A DNA stretch of 64,000 nt from an uncultured Bacteroidales bacterium (GTDB taxonomy: Bacteria > Bacteroidota > Bacteroidia > Bacteroidales > UBA932): positions 1-64,000 of the forward strand of contig CALVAC010000004.1 in the NCBI GenBank assembly GCA_944325435.1. Reading direction: 5' to 3'. How positions within the stretch are numbered: the stretch's first letter is position 1; each line of letters begins with the position of its first letter. Of the stretch, positions 25,957-34,032 are shown piece by piece. Made by a program: the position numbers and the translations under genes. The notes beneath the pieces are model-generated. The model saw only the letters and a program-made list of their open reading frames with translations. It ran no database searches and was not told where the DNA came from.

Positions 25957-27455
25957 TTTGTATGAAACGGATTTTCTTATTGGCTATTGCATTTACAATA
26001 CTGTCAGGTGCATGTTCCGGTGGCCCTGCTGCCGCTGAATTTCAAGAGCCGGAACTACCGCAGATAACTGTAAGTGAGCTCTGTACTGAAAACGGGAAGA
26101 CATTTGTCCTTGTAGATGATAAACCGTTCCCGTTCATAGGTGCACAGATCCGCTTGGATGCGCTGATGAATTGCGAGCAGAAGCCGGTGTCGGCTATAGA
26201 ACCGTATTTCCAGAAAGCGGTGGAACTCGGGCTGAACTGTGTCCAGATCCCGGTTTGCTGGAAAATGATTGAGCCGCAAGAGGGCTGCTATGACTGGTCT
26301 GTCGTTGATGCACTGCTGGGATATTGCAACAAATATGATTTGAAAATGGAACTCCTATGGTTCAGCACCAATATGATAGGAGATTCTTTCTCGTACTTTG
26401 TACCGCAGTATATATTGTCGAACCCTTCGGTGAGGTTATGGCGCAATGACAACGGGTCTTTCTGGAACTATTATGGCTACCAGTATGCGCTGGTACTTGA
26501 TGACAGCTGGATTCTTGAGCATGAGACAAAAGCAGTAACTGCATTGTTCAACCATATCCGTTATTGGGACTCCCTCAATGGGGAGCGTCATCCCGTAATA
26601 ACTTGTCAGGTGCACAATGAACCGGATGGCTTTGTCAGATGGAGATATTTCCAGAAGGAATACCGTAACTGGGATGGTTCTGAACTGTCTCAGCAGAGGG
26701 CATGGGAGATGGTATGCAATGCTCTGGATGCTGTCGGGAAGGCTATACATGACAGCTCATACAAGGTTCTGACAAGGACTAATCTTGTAAAAGGGAGCGG
26801 TATAGAGCCTTTCCCGGAAGCGACAATGGCATCTCCGGAAGCTGTGTTCAATCTGGAAGGGATAGATTTCGTGTCTGTCGACATATACAGGAATTCTGTG
26901 GCAGATGTCCAGTATGAGGTAGAGTCATACGCATCGATACCGGGCAATTATGCGCTAGTAGGAGAAAACAAGGGCAGTTATAGTCATTCTCCTAGTCTGA
27001 TTCTGGCGGCATTCGCTTCAGGCGGAGGTTATGATATCTACGACCTGGCGACAAGCAGGTTCTTCCTGGACAACACCAATGACAGGGATGAGGTAGACCA
27101 TGGCGTATATACATACGACTTACAAGAGAAACCTGGCATAACGGAACCGACAAGGCTGATTGTTTCTGGACTGTCTATGGCTGCTGAAGATGTGGCTATG
27201 ACTCCTCAGGATGATTTCGCGGCATTCAATATCGGTCAGGATAACCCACTGCTCTCGCTCTCAGAGACAATCGAGACATCCACTTCTTCCATCAGGTTCG
27301 AGACATCTTCCGGAGCGATAGGTTTTGCACTGGACAGGGGAGAATATGTTGTCCTATATGCTACAGAGGATGCTGTGTTTACTGTTTCAAGACCCGGGCA
27401 GACTCCTGTGACTATAAATGCAGCAGGCGGAGAGCTTTACAGACAGAATATGTAG
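25953..27455 (+). CDS. clan GH-A-like glycoside hydrolase lipoprotein (second of two)
   Basis: A 500-residue lipoprotein ('LLAIAFTILSGACSGG') paralogous to the gene at 23255, sharing 'PFPFIGAQIRLD', 'LNCVQIPVCWKMIEPQEGCYDW' and 'YDLKMELLWFSTNMIGD'. Probable acid/base Glu223 lies in 'TCQVHNEPDGF' and probable nucleophile Glu338 in 'ALVGENKGSYS'. A beta-rich C-terminal domain ends 'INAAGGELYRQN'. The start overlaps the preceding stop (ATGA); Met4 (25962) gives a cleaner signal. The paralogs are diverged enough to suggest two linkages of one substrate. The substrate is not known. Confidence 0.75.
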   Translation: MICMKRIFLLAIAFTILSGACSGGPAAAEFQEPELPQITVSELCTENGKTFVLVDDKPFPFIGAQIRLDALMNCEQKPVSAIEPYFQKAVELGLNCVQIPVCWKMIEPQEGCYDWSVVDALLGYCNKYDLKMELLWFSTNMIGDSFSYFVPQYILSNPSVRLWRNDNGSFWNYYGYQYALVLDDSWILEHETKAVTALFNHIRYWDSLNGERHPVITCQVHNEPDGFVRWRYFQKEYRNWDGSELSQQRAWEMVCNALDAVGKAIHDSSYKVLTRTNLVKGSGIEPFPEATMASPEAVFNLEGIDFVSVDIYRNSVADVQYEVESYASIPGNYALVGENKGSYSHSPSLILAAFASGGGYDIYDLATSRFFLDNTNDRDEVDHGVYTYDLQEKPGITEPTRLIVSGLSMAAEDVAMTPQDDFAAFNIGQDNPLLSLSETIETSTSSIRFETSSGAIGFALDRGEYVVLYATEDAVFTVSRPGQTPVTINAAGGELYRQNM

Positions 27456-27485
27456 AGTTGTGATATGGTAGCAATATGCATTGCA

Positions 27486-27899
27486 TTATAACCTTTCAAT
27501 CCAGTTTTCGAGATAGATGCCGGACAGATTTCTGAAGTCTTTCAGATTCTCGGTTACCATTATCATGTTATATGCAATGGCTGTACATCCTATAAGTAAA
27601 TCGAAGTCATCTGCGGCAGGTGTGCCGGCCAGCCGCAGACGGGCTTTTTCTGCAGCATACAGATTTATCGCTTTCCCGATACGTAGAATATGTATGCTTG
27701 AAAGGAATTTTTCCAATTGCTGGATTCGGCTTGACAGACCTTTCTGCCGGCCAAGTTCGGCTCCATATCTGAGTTCAGCTTCAGTGATTTCAGAAATGCA
27801 GCAATTCTCTAATCCGACATCATTTATTCTTTTGTCGACCTCATACATCCCCCGTAAGAGGAATATGCAGATGTTTGTGTCAAGTAAATAATGTTTCAC
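27486..27899 (-). CDS. vapC: VapC-type PIN-domain toxin
   Basis: A 137-residue PIN-domain RNase, the toxin of a type II pair. The pattern is 'YLLDTNICIFLLRG' (Asp7), 'ISEITEAELRYGAE' (Glu42), 'AADDFDLLIGCTA' (Asp98/Asp100) and 'MVTENLKDFRNLSG'. These acidic residues form the Mg-binding site in the family. It starts two bases after the stop of the antitoxin gene. It lies antisense to the surrounding utilization genes, between the second GH-A hydrolase and the nucleoside hydrolase. Typical targets are tRNA or rRNA, but the specific target is unknown. Confidence 0.88.
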   Translation of the reverse strand: MKHYLLDTNICIFLLRGMYEVDKRINDVGLENCCISEITEAELRYGAELGRQKGLSSRIQQLEKFLSSIHILRIGKAINLYAAEKARLRLAGTPAADDFDLLIGCTAIAYNMIMVTENLKDFRNLSGIYLENWIERL

Positions 27900-27901
27900 T
27901 G

Positions 27902-28153
27902 TCAGAATATGGTTACATTATCATCGAAATTACGGCTGGATTTGATTTCCCGAATCATGTCATCAGCGTCCAGCCCCGGAAAATCTTCGTTTTTCCACAC
28001 TCCATAAAAATCGGATGCGGAAACAGCAGCGCCGGTTTCCTCTTTCCTGGCCTCTTCTATAAGCTTCTCCCCAAGCCAGCGCTTGTTGCCAGTGCTGAGT
28101 GAAAGGGAATTTATAAAAGACAGCAAGCCATCCAATGATACTGTCGCTTTCAT
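27902..28153 (-). CDS. VapB-type antitoxin
   Basis: An 83-residue partner of the PIN toxin, starting MKATVSLDGLLSF. The C-terminal tail, rich in acidic and aromatic residues ('FYGVWKNEDFPGLDADDM', then a basic 'REIKSSR'), looks like the toxin-wrapping part of such antitoxins. An N-terminal helical segment would be the dimer/DNA part. ATG 28153 is preferred over 28186, which falls beside the promoter element. Its family is less certain than the toxin's; the call relies on size and operon position. Confidence 0.72.
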   Translation of the reverse strand: MKATVSLDGLLSFINSLSLSTGNKRWLGEKLIEEARKEETGAAVSASDFYGVWKNEDFPGLDADDMIREIKSSRNFDDNVTIF

Positions 28154-28183
28154 AGTCTTTGGGTTCTTACTTGTTACTGTGTG

Positions 28184-28191
28184 CAAATTTA
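28184..28191 (-). promoter_or_regulatory. -7 element of the vapBC promoter
   Basis: On the minus strand this reads TAAATTTG, a perfect TAnnTTTG match 31 bases before the antitoxin start. The expected -33 element 19-20 bases further upstream is poor, so confidence is limited. Confidence 0.4.
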
Positions 28192-28275
28192 AAAGAAATT
28201 TCCCATATTGCCATTTTGCGGTTTGATGTATTTTGTCTAACTTGTCATATTTATTGATGATTCTGAAAAATTCAA

Positions 28276-29307
28276 ATGCTTATGAGACAGATTCCTTTCC
28301 TTGTGATGTCGCTGTGCCTGATGGTGTCATGCGCTGACAGGTCGGCCGGGCCTGCTGCCCAGGCTGTCATTTTCGATACCGATATGGGTAACGATATCGA
28401 TGATGCCCTTGCCCTGGATATGTTGTACAAATATTCGGATGCAGGCAGAATAAACCTTCTTGCGATACCAGTGAACAAAGAGGGTCTTGCCGCTCCGGAG
28501 TTCCTGGATCTGATGGGCACGTGGTATGGCTATCCGGATATCCCGGTGGGGATTATCCGTGATGGGGCCGATTGCGGGGCTGATTCCACGAGCTACACAC
28601 GCAAGGTGTCGGACATGAAGGATGGGGATGGCAATCCTCTGTTCGCAAGGTCGCATTCCGGCTATGGGGATTATCCCGAGTCAGTCGACCTGTACAGGAA
28701 GGTGCTTTCAGAGGCGGAGGATGGCTCGGTGACTGTTGTCTCTGTAGGTTTCTTGACGAATCTTGCCCGTCTGCTGGAGTCCGGGGCGGATGAGTTCTCT
28801 CCTCTTTCCGGCAAGGAGCTGGTGGCAAAGAAGGTGAAGATGCTCTATACGATGGCCGGCAATATCACCGATACGACACATCACGAATATAATGTCGTGA
28901 TAGACATCCCTTCCGCGCAGAAGGTCTTTGCGGAATGGCCTACTCCTGTCATCACTTCCCCTTTCGAGCTCGGGGCGCAGATAAGGTATCCTGCATCGAG
29001 CATAGAGAACGATTTCACGTGGGCGGGGAAGCATCCTGTCGTGGAGGCGTACAGGTCATATATGCAGATGCCTTATGACCGTGAGACCTGGGATCTGACG
29101 GCTGTGATGGCTGCAGTGGAGGGAGGACCTGAATATTTTACTGTCTCTTCGCAGGGTACGATAACTGTGACGGACTCCGGAGCGACTGTATTTGAGGAAG
29201 GTGATGGCAACAGGGCGTATCTGTCTGTGACTCCGGGGCAGGCAGAGAATGTCAAGGCGCATATCGTCTCTCTGATTACCTCCGAACCTGCAAAATATCG
29301 TAAATGA
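28276..29307 (+). CDS. inosine-uridine-type nucleoside hydrolase lipoprotein
   Basis: Splits the N-glycosidic bond of nucleosides to give ribose and a base. The 343-residue product has a lipobox ('LVMSLCLMVSCADR') and the family's metal-binding start 'VIFDTDMGNDIDDALALDML'. Other conserved blocks are 'VTVVSVGFLTNLARLL', 'KVKMLYTMAGNI' and the late 'RETWDLTAVMAAVEGG', whose Asp completes the calcium site. Anchoring outside the cytoplasm implies nucleosides are cut in the periplasm or at the surface, feeding ribose to the transporter and ribokinase of this locus. It begins a second plus-strand operon after vapBC. Met3 (28282) is an alternative start. Confidence 0.9.
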   Translation: MLMRQIPFLVMSLCLMVSCADRSAGPAAQAVIFDTDMGNDIDDALALDMLYKYSDAGRINLLAIPVNKEGLAAPEFLDLMGTWYGYPDIPVGIIRDGADCGADSTSYTRKVSDMKDGDGNPLFARSHSGYGDYPESVDLYRKVLSEAEDGSVTVVSVGFLTNLARLLESGADEFSPLSGKELVAKKVKMLYTMAGNITDTTHHEYNVVIDIPSAQKVFAEWPTPVITSPFELGAQIRYPASSIENDFTWAGKHPVVEAYRSYMQMPYDRETWDLTAVMAAVEGGPEYFTVSSQGTITVTDSGATVFEEGDGNRAYLSVTPGQAENVKAHIVSLITSEPAKYRK

Positions 29308-29329
29308 ACCGGCAAATATCGTAGACAAT

Positions 29330-30748
29330 ATGAGAGTCAGATTATTTGTCCTGCTGATTGCAGCAGTTTCCATAATGTCGGCGTGCGTCGGGAGCCGGGG
29401 TGGTTACAGGGTAGCCGATGGAACCATAGTCTTTGATGTCCCGGCACGTGCAGAAGGGCAGAAATCCGTCCTCGGCCTGAGGACAGCACCGATGGAGACC
29501 GTCCGGGTCGGGTTCATCGGCCTCGGAATGAGAGGTCCTGGAGCCGTGGAGAGGTTCACCTGGCTGGACGGGGTGGAGATCAAGGCTTTGTGCGACCTTG
29601 TGCCGGACAGGGTGGCTTCGGCACAGAAGATATTGACAGACAAAGGGCTCCCGGCAGCGGCGGAATATAGCGGCGAGGATGGATGGAAGGCTCTCTGCGG
29701 GAGGGATGACATTGACCTGGTGTATATCTGCACCGGCTGGCAGATGCATGTCCCGATGGCGGTGTATGCCATGCAGCACGGCAAGCATGTGGCAGTGGAG
29801 GTCCCGGCAGCCACTTCGCTTGAAGAATGCTGGCAGCTGGTGGATGTGGCGGAGCAGACGCAGAGGCATTGCATGATGCTGGAGAACTGTGTCTATGACT
29901 TCTTCGAGATGACCACTCTCAATATGGCCCGGCACGGCCTTTTCGGTGAGATCCTGCATGTCGAGGGAGGCTATGTCCATAATCTGGATGAATTCTGGGA
30001 CCGGTATTATGACAACTGGAGACTTGACTTCAACCAGAGCCACAGGGGAGATGTCTATGCCACCCACGGTCTTGGACCGGCTTGCCAGCTGCTTGATATC
30101 CACAGGGGAGACAGGATGACGAGGCTGGTGTCGATGGATACCCGCTCTATCAACGGAGCCGCCGTCGCGAAAAGGCTGATGGATGCGGACAGTTTCGCGA
30201 ACGGTGACCATACTGTCACTATGATACAGACTGCCAGAGGCCGTTCGATCCTGCTACAGCACAATGTGTATACGCCGCGCCCGTACAGCAGGGAGTATCA
30301 GGTGACCGGGACTGAAGGTTTTGCCAACAAATATCCTGTTGAGGGTTTCGCATTCAGACCGGACAATCAGGATGAGGACGCGATCCCGGACCTCGAGGAC
30401 CTGAACCAGCATTCGTTCGTGCCGGAATATATAAAGGGGCCTCTTATGGAAAAATACAGGCATCCGATACTGAAGGACATCGAAGAGATCGCAAAGAAAG
30501 TCGGAGGACATGGAGGGATGGATTTCATTATGGATTACCGTCTGATATATTGTCTGCGTAACGGTCTTCCTCTCGACCAGGATGTCTATGATGCTGCGGA
30601 ATGGTCCTGCATCGGCGACCTTTCATCTGTCTCTATCGAAAACGGGAACATGCCTGTCGAGTTCCCGGACTTCACGAGAGGGGACTGGAACAGGATCAAA
30701 GGCTACAGTCATGCTGTAGCGGAAGGACAGGAGTCCGGTAATGAATGA
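29330..30748 (+). CDS. GH109-like NAD-dependent glycosidase (Gfo/Idh/MocA fold)
   Basis: A 472-residue lipoprotein ('LLIAAVSIMSACVGS'). A Rossmann domain begins 'VRVGFIGLGMRGPGAVERF', which would bind NAD. The rest follows GH109 closely: 'GKHVAVEVPAATSLEECW', 'MMLENCVYDFFEM', 'GGYVHNLDEFW', 'YATHGLGPACQLLDIHRGDR', and 'GGMDFIMDYRLIYCLRNGL' with 'DQDVYDAAEWSC'. Characterised GH109 enzymes release alpha-linked GalNAc by a redox mechanism. A lipoprotein signal, rather than the more usual Tat signal, is notable because NAD must still be acquired. It overlaps the next long frame by ATGA and is one operon with the nucleoside hydrolase. Confidence 0.86.
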   Translation: MRVRLFVLLIAAVSIMSACVGSRGGYRVADGTIVFDVPARAEGQKSVLGLRTAPMETVRVGFIGLGMRGPGAVERFTWLDGVEIKALCDLVPDRVASAQKILTDKGLPAAAEYSGEDGWKALCGRDDIDLVYICTGWQMHVPMAVYAMQHGKHVAVEVPAATSLEECWQLVDVAEQTQRHCMMLENCVYDFFEMTTLNMARHGLFGEILHVEGGYVHNLDEFWDRYYDNWRLDFNQSHRGDVYATHGLGPACQLLDIHRGDRMTRLVSMDTRSINGAAVAKRLMDADSFANGDHTVTMIQTARGRSILLQHNVYTPRPYSREYQVTGTEGFANKYPVEGFAFRPDNQDEDAIPDLEDLNQHSFVPEYIKGPLMEKYRHPILKDIEEIAKKVGGHGGMDFIMDYRLIYCLRNGLPLDQDVYDAAEWSCIGDLSSVSIENGNMPVEFPDFTRGDWNRIKGYSHAVAEGQESGNE

Positions 30749-30774
30749 CAATGCAAAAAAAGATATTATATGAT

Positions 30775-32448
30775 ATGAAACAGTTGATAATCTTGTCGGC
30801 AGTGGCGGCTGTCATTGCCGTCTCATGCACAAATGCAGATGTGACTCTCGTATGGGGGGATACATCTGACCGGTATCCGCAGGATGCTGTGGAAGAGATT
30901 GTAGAGAAGACTTCTTTCGCATATCCTGTCTGGAAGGGGGAGAAGGCCGGTGCACAGGCCTTCCTGACAGCGGATGCAGACCTTGAAGGGGTTGAAATAC
31001 GGGTGACTGACATGCGCAGCGGCAGTCACAGGATACCTGCAGAAGCGGCACAGGCGAGTTTCGTCGGCTATGTGATGGCGGATGTGCTCAATCCGGATAA
31101 TTACGGACAGTGCGGTTTCCGTAAGCCGGGACAGTATGATTCACTTATGGTGGCTGACATCATTGACATAGCGGAAACGAAAGATGTACCTGCGGGTACC
31201 GTGCAGCCAGTATGGGTTTCGATAAAGGTCCCATCCGATGCAGTGCCGGGGAAATATACGGGAAGGCTGATTGTTTCCGGGGACAATTTCAACAGGTGTT
31301 CGATACCTTTCAGTCTTGAGGTTGCGGACAGGGTGCTCCCTGAACCGGCGGACTGGAAATTCCATCTCGATCTGTGGCAGAATCCGTATTCGGTTGCACG
31401 GTACCACAATGTGGAGTTGTGGAGCGAGGAGCATTTCGACCTGATGAGGCCTGTAATGAAGATACTTGCTGATGCCGGGCAGAAGTCGGTCACGGCTACC
31501 ATCCTTGACAGACCGTGGAACGGGCAGACATACGATCCGTTCGGGTCGATGGTCACCAAGACCCGCAATGCCGATGGCAGCTGGAGCTATGACTATACGG
31601 TCTTTGACAGGTGGGTGGAATTCATGGAGGAAGTCGGGATAGACAGGCAGATAAACTGTTATTCCATGATCCCGTGGGCTTTGAAGTTCGATTATATCGA
31701 TGGCGCGACCGGCAGGACGGAGTATCTCGAAGCAGCTCCGGGAAGCGCTGCATACAGGACATACTGGAGCCAGTTCATTTCGGATTTCGCCCGGCATCTG
31801 AGGGACAGGGGCTGGTTCGACAAGACGATGATAGCGATGGATGAAAGGCCTGCGGAAGCAATGCGGGCGGCGCTTGATGTGATACGGTCCGTAGAGCCTG
31901 AGTTCAAGGTGTCTCTGGCAGGAAACTTCCACGATGAGTTGGAGCCGGAACTCTATGACCTGTGCATCGCTTTCAGACAGTCGTATCCGGAAGACGTGCT
32001 TGAGCGCCGCCGCAGGGATGGCATGGTGACGACACTTTATACCTGCTGTGCGGAGGCGTATCCGAACATGTTCATCGTTTCGCCTCCGGATGAGGCTGCA
32101 TGGCTGATGTGGAGGGCGCTTGCCACAGGTTGCGACGGGTATCTGAGGTGGGCCTACAACAGCTGGACTGAGAACCCTCTTGAAGATGGACGTTTCCGCC
32201 AGTGGCCTGCAGGGGACTGTTTCTTGGTCTACCCGGAAGGGAGGAGCAGCATAAGGATGGAGAAGCTTATCGAGGGAATCCAGGACTGCGGGAAGGCCGG
32301 AATCCTTTCGGAGGAATGGAAGGCTTCCGGTAATACGGAGAAACTGTCCGCCCTGGACAGTGCCCTGGAACTCTTCAATTTCGAAACTCTTACGGCGGAA
32401 GGAGCAATGTCGGCAGTCAAATCAGCCAAGATGGTGCTGGTGGATTGA
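30775..32448 (+). CDS. GH123-like glycoside hydrolase (DUF4091 type) lipoprotein
   Basis: A 557-residue lipoprotein ('LIILSAVAAVIAVSCTN'). An N-terminal beta-sandwich (about 20-190) ends 'VWVSIKVPSDAVPGKYTGRLIV'. A TIM barrel follows with 'LDLWQNPYSVARY', 'DKTMIAMDERP' and 'YLRWAYNSWTENP'. The neighbouring pair Asp356-Glu357 in MDERP matches the catalytic Asp-Glu pair of GH123, a family that removes beta-linked GalNAc with substrate assistance. Starts at 30745 (ATGA overlap with the previous stop) or 30751 are possible; 30775 gives the cleanest signal. Paired with a GH109-like enzyme, it points to a GalNAc-containing substrate. Confidence 0.8.
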   Translation: MKQLIILSAVAAVIAVSCTNADVTLVWGDTSDRYPQDAVEEIVEKTSFAYPVWKGEKAGAQAFLTADADLEGVEIRVTDMRSGSHRIPAEAAQASFVGYVMADVLNPDNYGQCGFRKPGQYDSLMVADIIDIAETKDVPAGTVQPVWVSIKVPSDAVPGKYTGRLIVSGDNFNRCSIPFSLEVADRVLPEPADWKFHLDLWQNPYSVARYHNVELWSEEHFDLMRPVMKILADAGQKSVTATILDRPWNGQTYDPFGSMVTKTRNADGSWSYDYTVFDRWVEFMEEVGIDRQINCYSMIPWALKFDYIDGATGRTEYLEAAPGSAAYRTYWSQFISDFARHLRDRGWFDKTMIAMDERPAEAMRAALDVIRSVEPEFKVSLAGNFHDELEPELYDLCIAFRQSYPEDVLERRRRDGMVTTLYTCCAEAYPNMFIVSPPDEAAWLMWRALATGCDGYLRWAYNSWTENPLEDGRFRQWPAGDCFLVYPEGRSSIRMEKLIEGIQDCGKAGILSEEWKASGNTEKLSALDSALELFNFETLTAEGAMSAVKSAKMVLVD

Positions 32449-32495
32449 TCGGTCATTATGCCGGAAAAATAGTCCCTGACTTTATACGCTTTATA

Positions 32496-33527
32496 TTACA
32501 GCAGGGAGAGCACCCGGTCGATTGAGGCGGCCTGTTCTATACGGAACGGGCCGCTTGCGGTACGGCGGAGTGAGTCGAGATGTGCGCCCGAATCCAATGC
32601 TTCTCCCAGATCTCTTGCAAAGGCTCTGATGTATGTCCCTTTGCTGCACCTGATGCGGATTTCGGCGTGAGGGAGTCCGAGATGCGAAGTGTCGGCTACA
32701 TTTATCCTGTTGCCTGCATTCCTGCTGTCGGCTGTCTCTCCTGCGGCTTCAGGGATGGATGTCCGGGTGTCTGTCTTTCCGGTCTGTCCCGTATTGCGGG
32801 GACCGGATGCAGGCGGACAGGTGGTTGCGGGGTCAGGACATGTCCCGGAACGGAAGTCAAGCAGTTCTATCTCCGGTATGCTGATGATGGATGTGCGCAA
32901 CAGCTCTTTTGCAGCGGAATCCAGGTCAGCGGCTTCTCCGCAGACCATATCCTGCCCGACGGATGGTCCGGGATCACCGGTACCATCGCTGCGGAATCGG
33001 TCTGTCCGGGATGACTGGTTTTTCCGGTAGAGTTTCCTTGCCAGTTCGTATGCCCTCACCCCGTCCACGGACTTGGCGGAGAACAGCGGTGCGACCTGCT
33101 CCTGTTCCCCTGTGAATTGGGCAAGGACTTTCCGGATGACATCGGCAGTGATATGGGAATGCGGAAACAGCCTGTCCACATCCTTTTCAAGGTCGTATGA
33201 CGGGGTAGTGGCTCCGAAGCTGATGCCTGCAATGTATTCTTTCTCGTGTGACTGCAGCTGTTCCGCTATCTTAGTCGCATTGCCGATGCAGACGATAAGG
33301 ATACCGGTGGCGAGGGGGTCGAGTGTACCTGCGTGGCCTACTTTAAGGTTCTTCTTGCCGAAATGTCTTGCCGACGCATATTTTATCTTCCTTATCACAT
33401 CCGCGGATGTCCATCTGTACGGTTTGTCCACAGGAATGATGATACCGCCGGGATATTCTCCGATATCCGATGCTATCTGCGTGGTGGAACTGTCGATAAT
33501 ATACGCTTTTTCCATAGTCGCTGCCAT
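32496..33527 (-). CDS. truB: tRNA pseudouridine(55) synthase TruB with two unusual inserts
   Basis: Makes pseudouridine 55 in the T-loop of tRNAs. Core motifs are present: 'GIIIPVDKPYRWTSADVIRKI', 'LKVGHAGTLDPLATGIL' with the catalytic Asp (about residue 70 from ATG 33527), 'FTGEQEQVAPLFSAKSVDGVRAYELAR', and 'IRIRCSKGTYIRAFARDLG'. At 343 residues it is longer than usual because two hydrophilic, low-complexity segments interrupt the core: about residues 166-212, and about 228-286 (rich in Thr, Pro, Gly, Ala). The flanking motifs stay in frame, so they look like inserts, not errors. It is the last gene of gltX-rpiB-truB; 33515 is an alternative start. Confidence 0.9.
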   Translation of the reverse strand: MAATMEKAYIIDSSTTQIASDIGEYPGGIIIPVDKPYRWTSADVIRKIKYASARHFGKKNLKVGHAGTLDPLATGILIVCIGNATKIAEQLQSHEKEYIAGISFGATTPSYDLEKDVDRLFPHSHITADVIRKVLAQFTGEQEQVAPLFSAKSVDGVRAYELARKLYRKNQSSRTDRFRSDGTGDPGPSVGQDMVCGEAADLDSAAKELLRTSIISIPEIELLDFRSGTCPDPATTCPPASGPRNTGQTGKTDTRTSIPEAAGETADSRNAGNRINVADTSHLGLPHAEIRIRCSKGTYIRAFARDLGEALDSGAHLDSLRRTASGPFRIEQAASIDRVLSLL

Positions 33528-33565
33528 GCTTCGGCGGTGTTTACAGATATTGTCAGGCCGTATGG

Positions 33566-33997
33566 CTACCTGCATGGAATCTTGTCAATGCGGCGCTGGT
33601 GACGGCCTCCCTCGAATGCGGAGCCGAGCCACGCATCCGTGATTCTTATGACTTCATCGAATGGGATGAATCTGGCCGGCATCACAAGCACATTGGCGTT
33701 GTTGTGCTGTTTTACGAGTTCCCCGATCTCCTTGTTCCAGGCGAGTCCCGCGCGGATACCCTGGTGCTTGTTGAGACTCATCGCCATCCCGTTTCCGGTC
33801 CCGCAGAACGCTATGCCGAGGTCGACTTTGCCTGACTCGACCGCTTCGGCAAGAGGATGCGCGACATCCGGATAGTCCATACTTTCGGATGTGTCTGTCC
33901 CGAAATTCACCATTTCATGGCCTTTGCCTGTAAGATATTCCATGAGCCTGAACTTGTAGTCTACGCCTGCATGGTCATTGCATATCCCTATTTTCAT
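33566..33997 (-). CDS. rpiB: ribose-5-phosphate isomerase B
   Basis: Interconverts ribose 5-phosphate and ribulose 5-phosphate. The 143-residue product matches RpiB: 'MKIGICNDHAGVDYK' at the start, 'DYPDVAHPLAEAV', 'GIAFCGTGNGMAMSLNKHQGIRAG' with the catalytic Cys, and 'HNNANVLVMPARF'. The frame is open much further upstream, over the gltX end, but homology begins at ATG 33997. It lies 35 bases after gltX and 38 before truB. It could handle the ribose 5-phosphate made by the nearby ribokinase, though it is in a housekeeping operon. Confidence 0.94.
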   Translation of the reverse strand: MKIGICNDHAGVDYKFRLMEYLTGKGHEMVNFGTDTSESMDYPDVAHPLAEAVESGKVDLGIAFCGTGNGMAMSLNKHQGIRAGLAWNKEIGELVKQHNNANVLVMPARFIPFDEVIRITDAWLGSAFEGGRHQRRIDKIPCR

Positions 33998-34032
33998 TGT
34001 CCTGTCTTTAATGTCAGATCTGTCAATGTCCG

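Noticed and set aside
32580..33115. Plus-strand open frames over the truB inserts
   Set aside because: They have no start context or family features; the minus-strand TruB frame is continuous with conserved motifs on both sides.
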